A stretch of 64,000 nucleotides of DNA from a bacterium (GTDB lineage: Bacteria; Vulcanimicrobiota; JABDET01). Under the pieces are notes generated by a model. That model was not told where the DNA came from and searched no databases. It saw only the letters and a list, made by a program, of their open reading frames with translations. Below are positions 26,387 through 33,571 of this stretch, piece by piece (positions within the stretch are counted from its first letter, which is position 1; each line of letters opens with the position of its first letter). The stretch spans positions 1 through 64,000 of the forward strand of contig JAJYZB010000001.1 of NCBI GenBank assembly GCA_021800275.1, read 5' to 3'. The position numbers were made by a program, and so were the translations under genes.

Positions 26387-27210
26387 TCAGCGCTTTTTTT
26401 TAAAGGAATCCCACTCAAAAAGAACAACATTCTTTTCTTGAGCGCTGAACTCAATCCCAATCAAATAAATCTCCTCATATTTTCCTCGGTACCTCTCCTC
26501 GTATTTCTTCTGCTTGATCTGCTCCAAAGCTTTCCCTTCTGGCTCCAGTTCCACCACCTTAAACTCAAAAAGATAAGCTCTGTTCTTGTAAAAAACGGCC
26601 ATATCCAGCTTCCCTTTTGAAGTGGAATCTTCCACTGTACAGTTTAAGCCTGAAGCAGCAAAATAGGCATAAACAATAGAAGCATAAAACCCTTCATAAG
26701 AAGCCAGGTTGTTTCTCGTGCGCCATTCATACGGAATAGAAGCAAAAAAAACGGTGAAAAATAGTTTTAAGCTGATCGAACTGATTTTGATTAAGGGCTT
26801 CATAAATCTCAAGTTTTGTATTTTCTTTTCAGGAATTCTTTCGATTTCGAAACTTCCCAGCAGCAGTTCAGAGGTTTTCAGGTTTTCAAGGTCAGGAAGA
26901 TAATATTTTTTTCTGCAGCAATTGAATGAGAAAACTTGGGGTTCCTGTTTCAAACCAGTAAGGTTTAAACATTTTTGTATCCAGATAGAGAAGGATATCA
27001 AAAGGGTTGTACACTTTTAAAAGTTAACTTTAAATTCTCCGCTTTCAGGGTGTTGAGGAAAAGAGATTTCCCAAATCGTCGGGGTCGGGATAAGAAGTAG
27101 TACTTTCCGCTCTCCACCAATTGTTTAATAAATTGAGTTTTATCCACATAATAGTGGTTTTCTGTTCTGAGTTCTTTGAAATTCTGAATCCCAATCGGGA
27201 GTTTTCTCAT
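26387..27210 (-). pseudogene. broken AAA-ATPase-like gene with PD-(D/E)XK C-terminus
   Basis: Two pieces of one gene lie in different frames on the minus strand. The 5' piece ([37 protein letters not shown]) is the PF09820 start including the Walker A-like loop. The 3' piece (YEGFYASIVYAYFAASG, then TSKGKLDMAVFYKNRAYLFEFKV, then IKQKKYEERY) is the PD-(D/E)XK tail of the same family with the Asp and ExK residues retained. The central ATPase region is mostly deleted and the join is frameshifted, so no full protein can be made. The 3' open frame (26387-27001) could still express a nuclease-like tail, but I think it is dead. Confidence 0.82.
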
Positions 27211-27475
27211 GGTTATAAGTTTTGGAGAGAAAAGGGAAAATCTTTTTTCTCCTTGAGGCGATGTCATTCCTATAGATGCAAAATCTGATAGATGGAAAAC
27301 TACTGTTCAGCAGCAACCTGCCCCTTGCGTCACTCCCAAAACTGACAGCTTTCTATACTCTGCATTAAGTTTATCAAAAAAAAGATTTTTTTCTTGATAA
27401 AAACGGCTTGAACCCCATAAAAATCCCTGTTTTTTTGACACTCTTTTGACAAGGGTGTGTTAAACTTGAAAAAAG
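27061..27475. repeat. long direct repeat, copy 2, ending in leader copy R2
   Basis: This matches 25222-25651. Leader copy R2 begins with TTGACA at 27435 and keeps the first stem-loop box, but diverges after TTGAAAAAAG, so the second stem-loop and the ribosome site are lost. The hicBA pair follows 60 bp later and could be read from the promoter-like box. Confidence 0.82.
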
Positions 27476-27536
27476 AATATTTAATAAAAGGCCAATACCA
27501 GGTAGGTTTTTCGTAAGTAATACATAAACATATAGT

Positions 27537-27755
27537 ATGAGATTTAAAGTTTTAATCATGTATGATCCAGAATATCACGGATATATTGCAGATGTTCCAG
27601 AATTAACTGGCTGCATGAGCCAGGGAAAGACAATTGATGAAACGCTCACTAATATTAAAGATGCAATTAAAGGCTGGCTTTTTGTGGAGAAAAAACGTCG
27701 AAAATTAAAATGGCATAATCCTACGGAAATGTTCCTTGGAGAGGTTACCATTTAG
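27537..27755 (+). CDS. hicB: HicB-family antitoxin
   Basis: Protein of 72 aa with the HicB fold signature: the strand YDPEYHGYIADVPELTGCMSQGKTIDETLTNIKDAI is the classic partially degenerate RNase H-like domain. The C-terminal part is short and no ribbon-helix-helix or HTH domain is visible, so DNA binding is uncertain. It lies directly before hicA, with no gap between the stop and the next start, as expected for a toxin-antitoxin pair. The order here is antitoxin first. It neutralises HicA by direct binding. Leader copy R2 lies just upstream. Confidence 0.88.
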   Translation: MRFKVLIMYDPEYHGYIADVPELTGCMSQGKTIDETLTNIKDAIKGWLFVEKKRRKLKWHNPTEMFLGEVTI

Positions 27756-27974
27756 TTGGGATTCCTCTCTAATATTTCGGGGAGAGAGGCTGTCAAAATT
27801 TTTCGTAATTTCGGATATGTGCTTGATCATCAAACAGGCAGTCATATGATTCTCTATCATCCCTCTAAACCTACACTTTCTATTCCAAACCATAAAGAAC
27901 TGGCTGCTGGTCTGCTGCGCAGTTTAATCCGAAAAAGTGGATTAACACCAGAAGAATTCTTGAAAGCAAAATAA
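27756..27974 (+). CDS. hicA: HicA-family mRNA interferase toxin
   Basis: Protein of 72 aa with the double-stranded RNA-binding-like HicA/YcfA fold. Blocks SGREAVKIFRNFGYVLDHQTGSHMIL and IPNHKELAAGLLRSLIRKSGLTPEEFL are typical, and the catalytic histidine is in GSH. It should cleave mRNA in the ribosome-dependent or free manner described for HicA toxins when HicB is lost. The start is a TTG directly after the hicB TAG; GGAGAGG lies 11 bases upstream within hicB. The pair seems intact. Confidence 0.88.
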   Translation: MGFLSNISGREAVKIFRNFGYVLDHQTGSHMILYHPSKPTLSIPNHKELAAGLLRSLIRKSGLTPEEFLKAK

Positions 27975-28083
27975 GTCTGAAGGGTGAAAATCTAGCAGTG
28001 CAGCTTGAATAGAGTCTGCTTTTTTAAAAAAACTCATAAACCTACAGAAAATCTTAGGAAAAGCTGCATTTGATCCCCTATTT

Positions 28084-28150
28084 TTGACACTCTTTTGACA
28101 AGGGTGTGTTAGACTTGAAAAAAGGTTGATTTCAACCTTTAAATCTGATA
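28084..28150 (+). promoter_or_regulatory. leader element copy R4
   Basis: This copy has the TTGACACTCTTTTG box and a perfect second stem, AAAGGTTG-ATTT-CAACCTTT. Compared with copies R1 and R3, the closing G-T pair is G-C here, a change that keeps pairing. The element is joined directly to the middle of a coiled-coil gene at GATAGACGGTTTGCC; the ribosome site and gene start present in copy R6 are deleted. Confidence 0.65.
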
Positions 28151-28422
28151 GACGGTTTGCCCTGTTAGAGCAAAAACTGATGGAAATGGGGCTGAAATTC
28201 GAACAGAAGTTTGTCGAGTTAGAAACAAAATTTCAGCAGAAATTTGACAAGATTGATGAGAAGTTTGATAAAATAGACCAGAAGTTTGCTGCGTTAGAGA
28301 CAAAAATGGATCAGAAATTTGATCATTTAGAACGGAAGCTGGATCAGAAAACAGATCGCGTGTTCTGGTGGGTGATCAGCCTTTTAACAGCCCTCTGCAT
28401 GGCTCTTTTCTTTAAACGCTGA
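28126..28422 (+). pseudogene. 5'-deleted tail-anchored coiled-coil gene
   Basis: The frame encodes up to 98 residues. It is almost identical from RFALLEQKLMEMGLKFEQ to the C-terminal membrane anchor FWWVISLLTALCMALFFKR to the intact gene at 40574-40969, but lacks that gene's first 46 residues. The frame opens inside leader copy R4 with a TTG (ISTFKSDR comes from the leader) and has no ribosome site. The coil has QKFD/EKFDKID heptad-like repeats. It is probably not expressed as a normal protein, although a short hybrid cannot be excluded. Confidence 0.65.
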
Positions 28423-28619
28423 CTTTACCTGGTTGAGTTTTCAATCCGCGGAAAACCGATGTAAGGCTAATTCTGACCGAGCTGCAGGCTTCGCAAAAGG
28501 CAGCTTTAAATTTTAGCCTTTTTCTTAATGCTCTCGGCAGAAAGATGATCTTACCTTGGCCGCGAATAAGGAAGTGGATACGGCATAATTTAAAAGGAAT
28601 ATTAATAAAAGGAAACGAC

Positions 28620-28877
28620 ATGAAGGCTAGGATAAAAAAGGCGAGAGAAGAGCTGCGTCCTGAATACAAATTTGACTATTCCAAAGCTGTTCGCGGAAGG
28701 CATTACAAACGCCTTTTAGCTGAAGGGGCAAACATTGTCATGCTTGAACCTGACGTGGCAAAGGCATTTGTGGATTCAGCCGCAGTGAATGATGCCTTGA
28801 GAACGCTGCTTAACTTAACAGAGACTACTCAGCGTCTTACAAAGCGCACTAGCTGTGGGATAGTTCCCCGCCGCTGA
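28620..28877 (+). CDS. small antitoxin-like protein
   Basis: Protein of 85 aa starting MKARIKKAREELRPEYKFDYSKAVRGRHYKRL with the later block VMLEPDVAKAFVDSAAVNDALRTLL. Short proteins with DYSKAVRGKYY and LDPDVAxxFxDSxxVNxALR patterns are common in bacteria and are usually annotated as hypothetical or antitoxin-like. AAAGGAAA lies before ATG 28620. No toxin gene is adjacent downstream. The same frame stays open for about 180 bases upstream without a good start, which may be a relic of a longer gene. The last 15 residues (RLTKRTSCGIVPRR) look like a read-through into flanking sequence, so the original 3' end may be lost. Confidence 0.6.
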   Translation: MKARIKKAREELRPEYKFDYSKAVRGRHYKRLLAEGANIVMLEPDVAKAFVDSAAVNDALRTLLNLTETTQRLTKRTSCGIVPRR

Positions 28878-28929
28878 TATTCTGCGCTGAAGCACAGCCT
28901 GGTTCGTTAGATGAAATAAGAGAGTCTAT

Positions 28930-29532
28930 TCAGCGTTTTTTTTCAAGGGAATCCCTCTTCGCTTTACAGGTAATCAAACACGACAAGAAAAAAAGTTTTA
29001 AATCCAGAAAAAAATTCATTTTTTTGACATAAAAAAGATCATATTTCAGCTTTAATCGTGGAGGAGTGTGATATCGTCCACAAACCTGGGCTAAACCTGT
29101 TAAACCAGGACGAACTTTATGACGATCATCGTAATGCGGAATGGTTTTTATATAATCTCTGATCAGAATCTCTCTCTGAGGACGTGGACCCACAAAACTC
29201 ATCTCTCCTTTTAAAATATTCACAAGCTGAGGAAGCTCATCCAGAGCTGTTCTGCGCAGCAATTTCCCGACACGGGTGATCCGTTCGTCATTTTTTTTTG
29301 CAAGGACAGGTCCTGTCTCTTTTTCAGCATCAGGTATCATAGAGCGGAACTTGAGCTGCTGGAAAACTTTTCCATTCAAAGTTCGGCAGATTTTATAATG
29401 ATAAATGGGTCCATTATCTTCTAACTTAATGGCTGCTGCAATTAAAAGCCAAAACGGCAGCGCTGCAAGAATACCGAAAAAAGAAAGAATAAGATCAAGA
29501 AATCGTTTTACAGCCGGATAGTTTGATTCCAC
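28930..29532 (-). CDS. polyprenol phosphate:sugar phosphotransferase (second copy)
   Basis: Monotopic phosphoglycosyl transferase of 200 aa with the re-entrant helix (LSFFGILAALPFWLLIAAAIKLEDNG), KFRSMIPDAE, the catalytic Asp-Glu in ALDELPQLVNILKGEMSFVGPRPQ, and PGLTGLAQVCGRY. It starts at GTG 29532 with GAGGGGA six bases upstream. It would attach a sugar-1-phosphate to undecaprenyl phosphate to start a glycan. It stands alone in the accessory region, with decayed genes on both sides, and may be a survivor of an older polysaccharide cluster. Its C-terminus has a hydrophobic helix (FFLDLKLFFLSCLITC) as in the third copy at 42463. Confidence 0.88.
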   Translation of the reverse strand: MESNYPAVKRFLDLILSFFGILAALPFWLLIAAAIKLEDNGPIYHYKICRTLNGKVFQQLKFRSMIPDAEKETGPVLAKKNDERITRVGKLLRRTALDELPQLVNILKGEMSFVGPRPQREILIRDYIKTIPHYDDRHKVRPGLTGLAQVCGRYHTPPRLKLKYDLFYVKKMNFFLDLKLFFLSCLITCKAKRDSLEKKR

Positions 29533-29634
29533 TGCAGTCCCCTCTGGTTTACTTCACCTGGTCGTTTGTTGGCAGCAATTCAAGGAGTGCGAATTTTTTT
29601 TTAATTCAAGAAAATTATCAAAAACCCTCTATTT

Positions 29635-29700
29635 TTGACACTCTTTTGCCAAGGGTGTGTTAGACTGAAAAAATGTTGATTTTAACCTTTAAATCTGATA
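29635..29700 (+). promoter_or_regulatory. leader element copy R5
   Basis: This copy has TTGACACTCTTTTG with A to C at the next base (GCCAAGGG), one base missing after TTAGACT, and a second stem weakened by one mismatch. It is joined at GATACACGGTTTGCC to the same internal point of the coiled-coil gene as copy R4, so R4 and R5 share the same deletion. Confidence 0.6.
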
Positions 29701-29879
29701 CACGGTTTGCCCTGTTTGAGCAGAAACTGATGGAAATGGGGCAGAAATTTGATCATTTAGAACGGAAGCTGGATCAGAAAACAGATCGGATTTTCTGGTG
29801 GGTGATCAGCCTTTTAACAGCCCTCTGCAGGCAGGACTACCCAAGGGCTGGATTTCTGCAGGGAAAATGTGCGGCTTGA
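29673..29879 (+). pseudogene. doubly deleted tail-anchored coiled-coil gene
   Basis: This is a short relative of 28126-28422 and 40574-40969. It keeps RFALFEQKLMEMGQ, jumps over about 47 residues of coil to KFDHLERKLDQKTDR, and loses the membrane anchor after WWVISLLTALC, where unrelated sequence follows. An ATG inside the leader (MLILTFKSD) is created by G to A-type drift at the stem. It is a remnant. Confidence 0.7.
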
Positions 29880-29894
29880 GTTAAATATTCAAAT

Positions 29895-30374
29895 ATGCCA
29901 GACAGCAGTGGAAAGAATGCTCTAATAATAAAAAAAACAGAAGATTTTTTAAAAAAAAACGCCGATCGCTGCAATTTGGAAATGGCTTTTTTATTTGGTT
30001 CCAGGACAACTCCTTTTTCAAGGAGAGATTCAGACATAGATATCGGAGTAGTATTCAGCAGCAGTATTGAGACTGATTCTGCATCAACCTTGTCTGACGA
30101 TGCTGTCTTTGCTAACATCATGGATATTTCACTTGATTTGTTAAAATTACTCAACCTGGAAGTCAATATTGTGCCAGTGTATCCCGATTTTCGAAAGCCT
30201 ATGTTGTACTATAATATAATTGTATTAGGCAAGCCCCTCTTTATTAAGAATTTTGAAAAATACATTGCCTTAAGAAATGAAGCTGTTTATCAGATGGAAG
30301 ACTTCAGCATATTTGGCGAAAGGTGGAAAAGAGATATTGCCCAAAAAAGACTGGACGAATTGTTGAATGCCTGA
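29895..30374 (+). CDS. mntA: MntA-type nucleotidyltransferase antitoxin
   Basis: Minimal nucleotidyltransferase of 159 aa. The polymerase-beta-like core reads FLFGSRTTPFSRRDSDIDIGVV with the Gly-Ser and the two catalytic aspartates, and the tail after VLGKPLF is typical for MntA. MntA antitoxins neutralise the HepT partner by adding AMP units to a tyrosine of its RX4HXY motif. The gene overlaps hepT by eight bases, which supports a functional pair. It starts about 15 bp after the coiled-coil remnant. Confidence 0.9.
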   Translation: MPDSSGKNALIIKKTEDFLKKNADRCNLEMAFLFGSRTTPFSRRDSDIDIGVVFSSSIETDSASTLSDDAVFANIMDISLDLLKLLNLEVNIVPVYPDFRKPMLYYNIIVLGKPLFIKNFEKYIALRNEAVYQMEDFSIFGERWKRDIAQKRLDELLNA

Positions 30375-30804
30375 ATTCGAATATGCAAAAGGCAGAATTG
30401 CCGAAACAATCGGGTTCATTCTTGAAGAAATAAAAGAGTTCGAACTTGATTACAGCGCTAAAACATGGCAAGATTATCAAGCTGATAAAAAGCTTCAAAA
30501 GTTGGTAGATCGAACCATTGAGAATATATTGACCGCATTCATAGAGTTATGCGGAACAATTGTCACGATAAAAGGCATTCAAGCTGAAAATTATGGTGAT
30601 GTTGTAAAAAAATGCGCAAAATTTTATCATTTTAGTGAATCACAGCAAAATGATTTAGCAAAACTGGCAGTCCAGAGAAATAGGCTCGCTCATCGTTATT
30701 TAGATTTCCGCTGGCAAGCAGCAAAAACATTTATCCAGCAGAAAGATTTAATGCTCCAGCTGCTCAATTTAATATTTGAAGGAGAAAAAAAGTTAAATAA
30801 ATAG
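30367..30804 (+). CDS. hepT: HepT-type HEPN RNase toxin (DUF86)
   Basis: All-helical HEPN-family protein of 145 aa. The catalytic RX4HXY motif is intact as RNRLAHRY near residues 114-121. HEPN toxins of this kind cleave RNA, for example tRNA ends, and are silenced by the adjacent MntA. The start overlaps the mntA stop. The family blocks IENILTAFIELC and YGDVVKKCAKFY are as expected. The pair looks functional, unlike much of its surroundings. Confidence 0.9.
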   Translation: MPEFEYAKGRIAETIGFILEEIKEFELDYSAKTWQDYQADKKLQKLVDRTIENILTAFIELCGTIVTIKGIQAENYGDVVKKCAKFYHFSESQQNDLAKLAVQRNRLAHRYLDFRWQAAKTFIQQKDLMLQLLNLIFEGEKKLNK

Positions 30805-30924
30805 GGAGTTTCCGTTTTTATTTCAAGCCTTTTCGTGGTTTTATAACTCCTCTTCTAGAAAGTAACAAAAAATGAGAGAGAATTTTATGGTCTTTGGGTT
30901 TCAAAAATGAGGGGGTTTAAAAAA

Positions 30925-31071
30925 ATGCCGCAGGAGAGGATACCCATGCGAAAATTAAAAGAAATTTTTAGACTCAAGTTTGCTTGTCAACTTTCCAATC
31001 GAAAAACTGCCATAAGTTTAGGAATTTCTCGACCCACAGTCGCTGAGTATTTGGCTCTGGCCAGCCAGAGC
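30925..31071 (+). pseudogene. istA: N-terminal fragment of IS21-type IstA transposase
   Basis: Residues MPQERIPMRKLKEIFRLKF and the helix-turn-helix part [18 protein letters not shown] are the usual start of IstA. Similarity ends near residue 49, where the sequence joins the CTGACAGCTTTCTGCAT segment of the leader repeat. The frame stops at 31101. No IS21 left terminal repeats were found upstream. The C-terminal part of an IstA and an IstB are found at 35019-36144 and could come from the same element. Confidence 0.8.
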
Positions 31072-31258
31072 GCTGACAGCTTTCTGCATCCTCTGCATTA
31101 AGTTTTTTAAAAATAAAAGAGTATTTTTTCTTGATGGAAACGGCTTAAATCCCATAAAAATCCCTGTATTTTTGACACTCTTTTGCCAAGGGTGTGTTAG
31201 ACTTGAAAAAAGGTTGATCTTAACCTTTAAATCTGATAGAATGAGGAGGAAAGGAAGA
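31072..31258 (+). promoter_or_regulatory. leader element copy R3 with upstream extension
   Basis: The copy starts with CTGACAGCTTTCTGCAT, shared with the long repeats at 25222 and 27061, and continues to the TTGACACTCTTTTG box at 31172, stem-loop two (AAAGGTTG-ATCT-TAACCTTT) and the GAGGAGG ribosome site of the next gene. Its left end abuts the truncated istA. Confidence 0.65.
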
Positions 31259-32113
31259 ATGATGCTGAACCCATTTAAAATTTATGAAAACTTAAAACAA
31301 ACTTTTGGAGAAGAACCAGCCAAAGCGCTGACTGGAGTCCTGGGGCAGATGTATGAGGAACTGGCTAATGTTGTAACAAAAGTTGAATTTAATGAATTAA
31401 AAGGAGTGGTCAAGGAGCTGGCTGAAGCTCAGAAACGAACAGAGCTGAAAGTAGAAGAACTGGCTGAAGCTCAAAAGCGAACAGAAGAAAGAGTTGGCCG
31501 GTTAGAAGAAGTGGTCAAGGAGCTGGCTGAAGCCCAGAAGCGAACAGAGCTGAAAGTAGAAGAACTGGCTGAAGCCCAGAAGCGAACAGAAGAAAGAGTT
31601 GGCCGGTTAGAAGAAGTGGTCAAGGAGCTGGCTGAAGCTCAGAAACGAACTGAGGAAACCGTAAGAAGTCTTGTGTGGGGGATAGACGATGTTAGAAAGC
31701 AGCTGGGAGGTCTGTCTGCTGCTGTCGGACACGGCATTGAAGATAAATATCTTCCTTTGATGAAGCCGTTTGCTCTTAATCAGTATGGAGCTCAAATCTC
31801 GACTGTTCAGAGGAAATTTATTCGTTATCCGAATGGGAAAAAAGATGAAGTGAATCTTTATTTAGAAGGGGAATTAAAGGGAGAAAAAATTTATATTATT
31901 GGGGAAGCAAAAAGTCAGCCAGGGAAGAAAGATGTGGAGCGATTTCATGAGGTGCTGAATCGTTTAAGGAATTATTTTAAGGCTGAAGTGAAAGGGTTTA
32001 TGATTGGATATCTTTTTGATCCAGAAGTAGAGGATTATATAAAAGAAGAATATCCTGAGATTGACTTCTTTAACACTTATGAAATAGAAGAAATTGCAGA
32101 AAGAACATCGTAA
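31259..32113 (+). CDS. coiled-coil protein with PD-(D/E)XK nuclease-like domain, long-coil paralogue
   Basis: Protein of 284 aa, a close paralogue of 25691-26356. The N-terminal 45 residues and the C-terminal nuclease-like domain align well, including the Asp-Glu in [10 protein letters not shown] and ExK-type EAK in [12 protein letters not shown]. The central coil is expanded: a 35-residue unit with [16 protein letters not shown] is present twice in tandem plus a third partial copy. The 14-residue half-unit [14 protein letters not shown] gives a long parallel coiled coil. ATG 31259 follows GAGGAGG nine bases upstream. In this copy the ExK reads EAK, closer to the canonical motif than the ESK of the other copy. 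Function unknown. Confidence 0.78.
   Translation: MMLNPFKIYENLKQTFGEEPAKALTGVLGQMYEELANVVTKVEFNELKGVVKELAEAQKRTELKVEELAEAQKRTEERVGRLEEVVKELAEAQKRTELKVEELAEAQKRTEERVGRLEEVVKELAEAQKRTEETVRSLVWGIDDVRKQLGGLSAAVGHGIEDKYLPLMKPFALNQYGAQISTVQRKFIRYPNGKKDEVNLYLEGELKGEKIYIIGEAKSQPGKKDVERFHEVLNRLRNYFKAEVKGFMIGYLFDPEVEDYIKEEYPEIDFFNTYEIEEIAERTS
31406..31660 (+). repeat. in-frame 105-bp tandem repeat in the coiled-coil gene
   Basis: Two full 105-bp units (31406-31510 and 31511-31615) are nearly identical, and a third begins at 31616 and runs for about 45 bp. Each unit encodes 35 residues of coil. The related gene at 25691 lacks the expansion, so unit number changes between paralogues. Confidence 0.9.
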
Positions 32114-32146
32114 ATAAAATACTGCAGCGCATTTATTCTATTTAAG

Positions 32147-32185
32147 ATCCTCCTCCAGAGAAGGAATATTCTAATCCGTCAAGAA
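32147..32185 (+). repeat. inverted repeat arm shared with 58549-58587
   Basis: The 39-bp stretch ATCCTCCTCCAGAGAAGG... matches 58549-58587 in inverted orientation at 35 of 39 positions by eye. In both places it lies between a coiled-coil gene and the 5' end of the same type of nucleotide-sugar dehydrogenase. Confidence 0.85.
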
Positions 32186-32234
32186 TCAAAAAAAAATTGC
32201 CCTTAATAATATATAAAAGAAGTAAGGGACAGAA

Positions 32235-33547
32235 ATGAACAATCTTGATAAAGATCCATTAAAAAAAGAGACTCGAATCGCAGTGGTTGGATTAGGGTAT
32301 GTCGGATTTCCTCTTGCTGCTGCCTTTGATCAGGCTGGATTTTCAGTGATTGGTTATGACCATGACCCAACCCGAATTCAGGAACTTGAGAAAGGAAAAG
32401 ATAGAACAGGAGAATACCCTCCTGAAATTTTAAAACAGCTGCAGATTCGCTTTACCACAGACCCTTCACTTTTAAAACAAGCCAATTTTATTATTGTTAC
32501 AGTTCCAACCCCAGTAGATCAAGCCAATCGCCCTGATTTGACACTCCTGCGAAAAGCTTCTCAAACCATCGGAAAGAACCTCTCGGAAAATACCATTGTG
32601 GTTTTTGAATCAACCGTTTATCCCGGAGTTACAGAAGAGATCTGCGTTCCGATCTTAGAGGAAGCATCAGGCTTTAAATCAGGGGCGCAGTTTAAAGTTG
32701 GATATTCCCCTGAACGGATAAATCCAGGGGACAGAGAACATACCCTGGATAAAGTCATCAAAGTCGTCTCAGGAATGGATCCAGAGTCCCTTGAAAAAAT
32801 TGTTGAGACTTATGGAGCCATTTGTAAAGCTGGAGTCTGGAAAACGCCAGACATTAAAACGGCTGAAGCAGCGAAAGTCATTGAAAACATTCAAAGAGAT
32901 CTCAATATTGCCCTGATGAACGAATTAGCAGTCCTTTTTAATAAAGTTAATTAAACACCAAAGATGTCTTAGACGCAGCCTGCACCAAATGGAATTTCCA
33001 GCGCTTTACTCCAGGGCTGGTTGGAGGACACCGCATTGGAGTTGACCCGTATTACTTAACCCATCTGGCTGAAAAAGTGGGACACCACTCCCAGGTCATC
33101 TTAGCCGGAAGAAGAGTCAATGACACCATGTATGCGTATGTTTCAAAACAAGTGATCCTTGCCCTGGCAAAAACAGGAAAAACACTCAATAAAAGCAGAG
33201 TGTTAGTGATGGGAGTAACCTTTAAAGAAAATGTTCCTGACACCCGAAATTCGAAAGTCCTGCAGATCATCCAGGAACTCCGAAAGTATGGGATTGAAGT
33301 TCATGCCTGCGACCCGTATGTGGAACACGAAAAAATTCTCTCCAGATTCTCTGCTACTCCAGCCAGTTGGCCCCTGGATGGAATTTTGTATGATGCTGTC
33401 GTGATTGCTGTTCCCCACAAAGAATTTAAAGCCCTTCCTGCCAGCCGAATCAAAAAGATGTTAAACCACCCTGGGGCTGTGGTGGATTTGAAGTGGGTGT
33501 ATAAGAAAGAAGACTTTCAGCCTGATGTCGTGTATGAGGGGCTGTAA
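32235..33547 (+). pseudogene. nucleotide-sugar dehydrogenase, frameshifted and missing its catalytic cysteine
   Basis: The 5' part (240 codons) has the Rossmann start [17 protein letters not shown] and the [16 protein letters not shown] and [10 protein letters not shown] blocks of UDP-GlcNAc/UDP-ManNAc dehydrogenases (WbpA/TviB group). Near 32950 a one-base loss leads to a stop, and the remaining frame resumes at TKDVLDAACTKWNF. In that frame the active-site block reads GGHRIGVDPYYLTH, where the family has GGHC; TGC to CGC explains it. The C-terminal UDP-binding domain follows to 33547. Two independent lesions make a sequencing error less likely as the sole cause. The enzyme would oxidise a UDP-N-acetylhexosamine to the uronate. 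Confidence 0.88.
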
Positions 33548-33571
33548 GGGTTGTGGGGGGAGGGATACAGA

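Noticed and set aside
28545-28619. Longer start (ATG 28545) for the antitoxin-like gene
   Set aside because: There is no ribosome site at this ATG; ATG 28620 has AAAGGAAA and begins the conserved part.
31172-31258. 29-residue N-terminal extension of the 31259 gene through the leader
   Set aside because: The other leader copies have a stop at the same place, and the real start has its own ribosome site.
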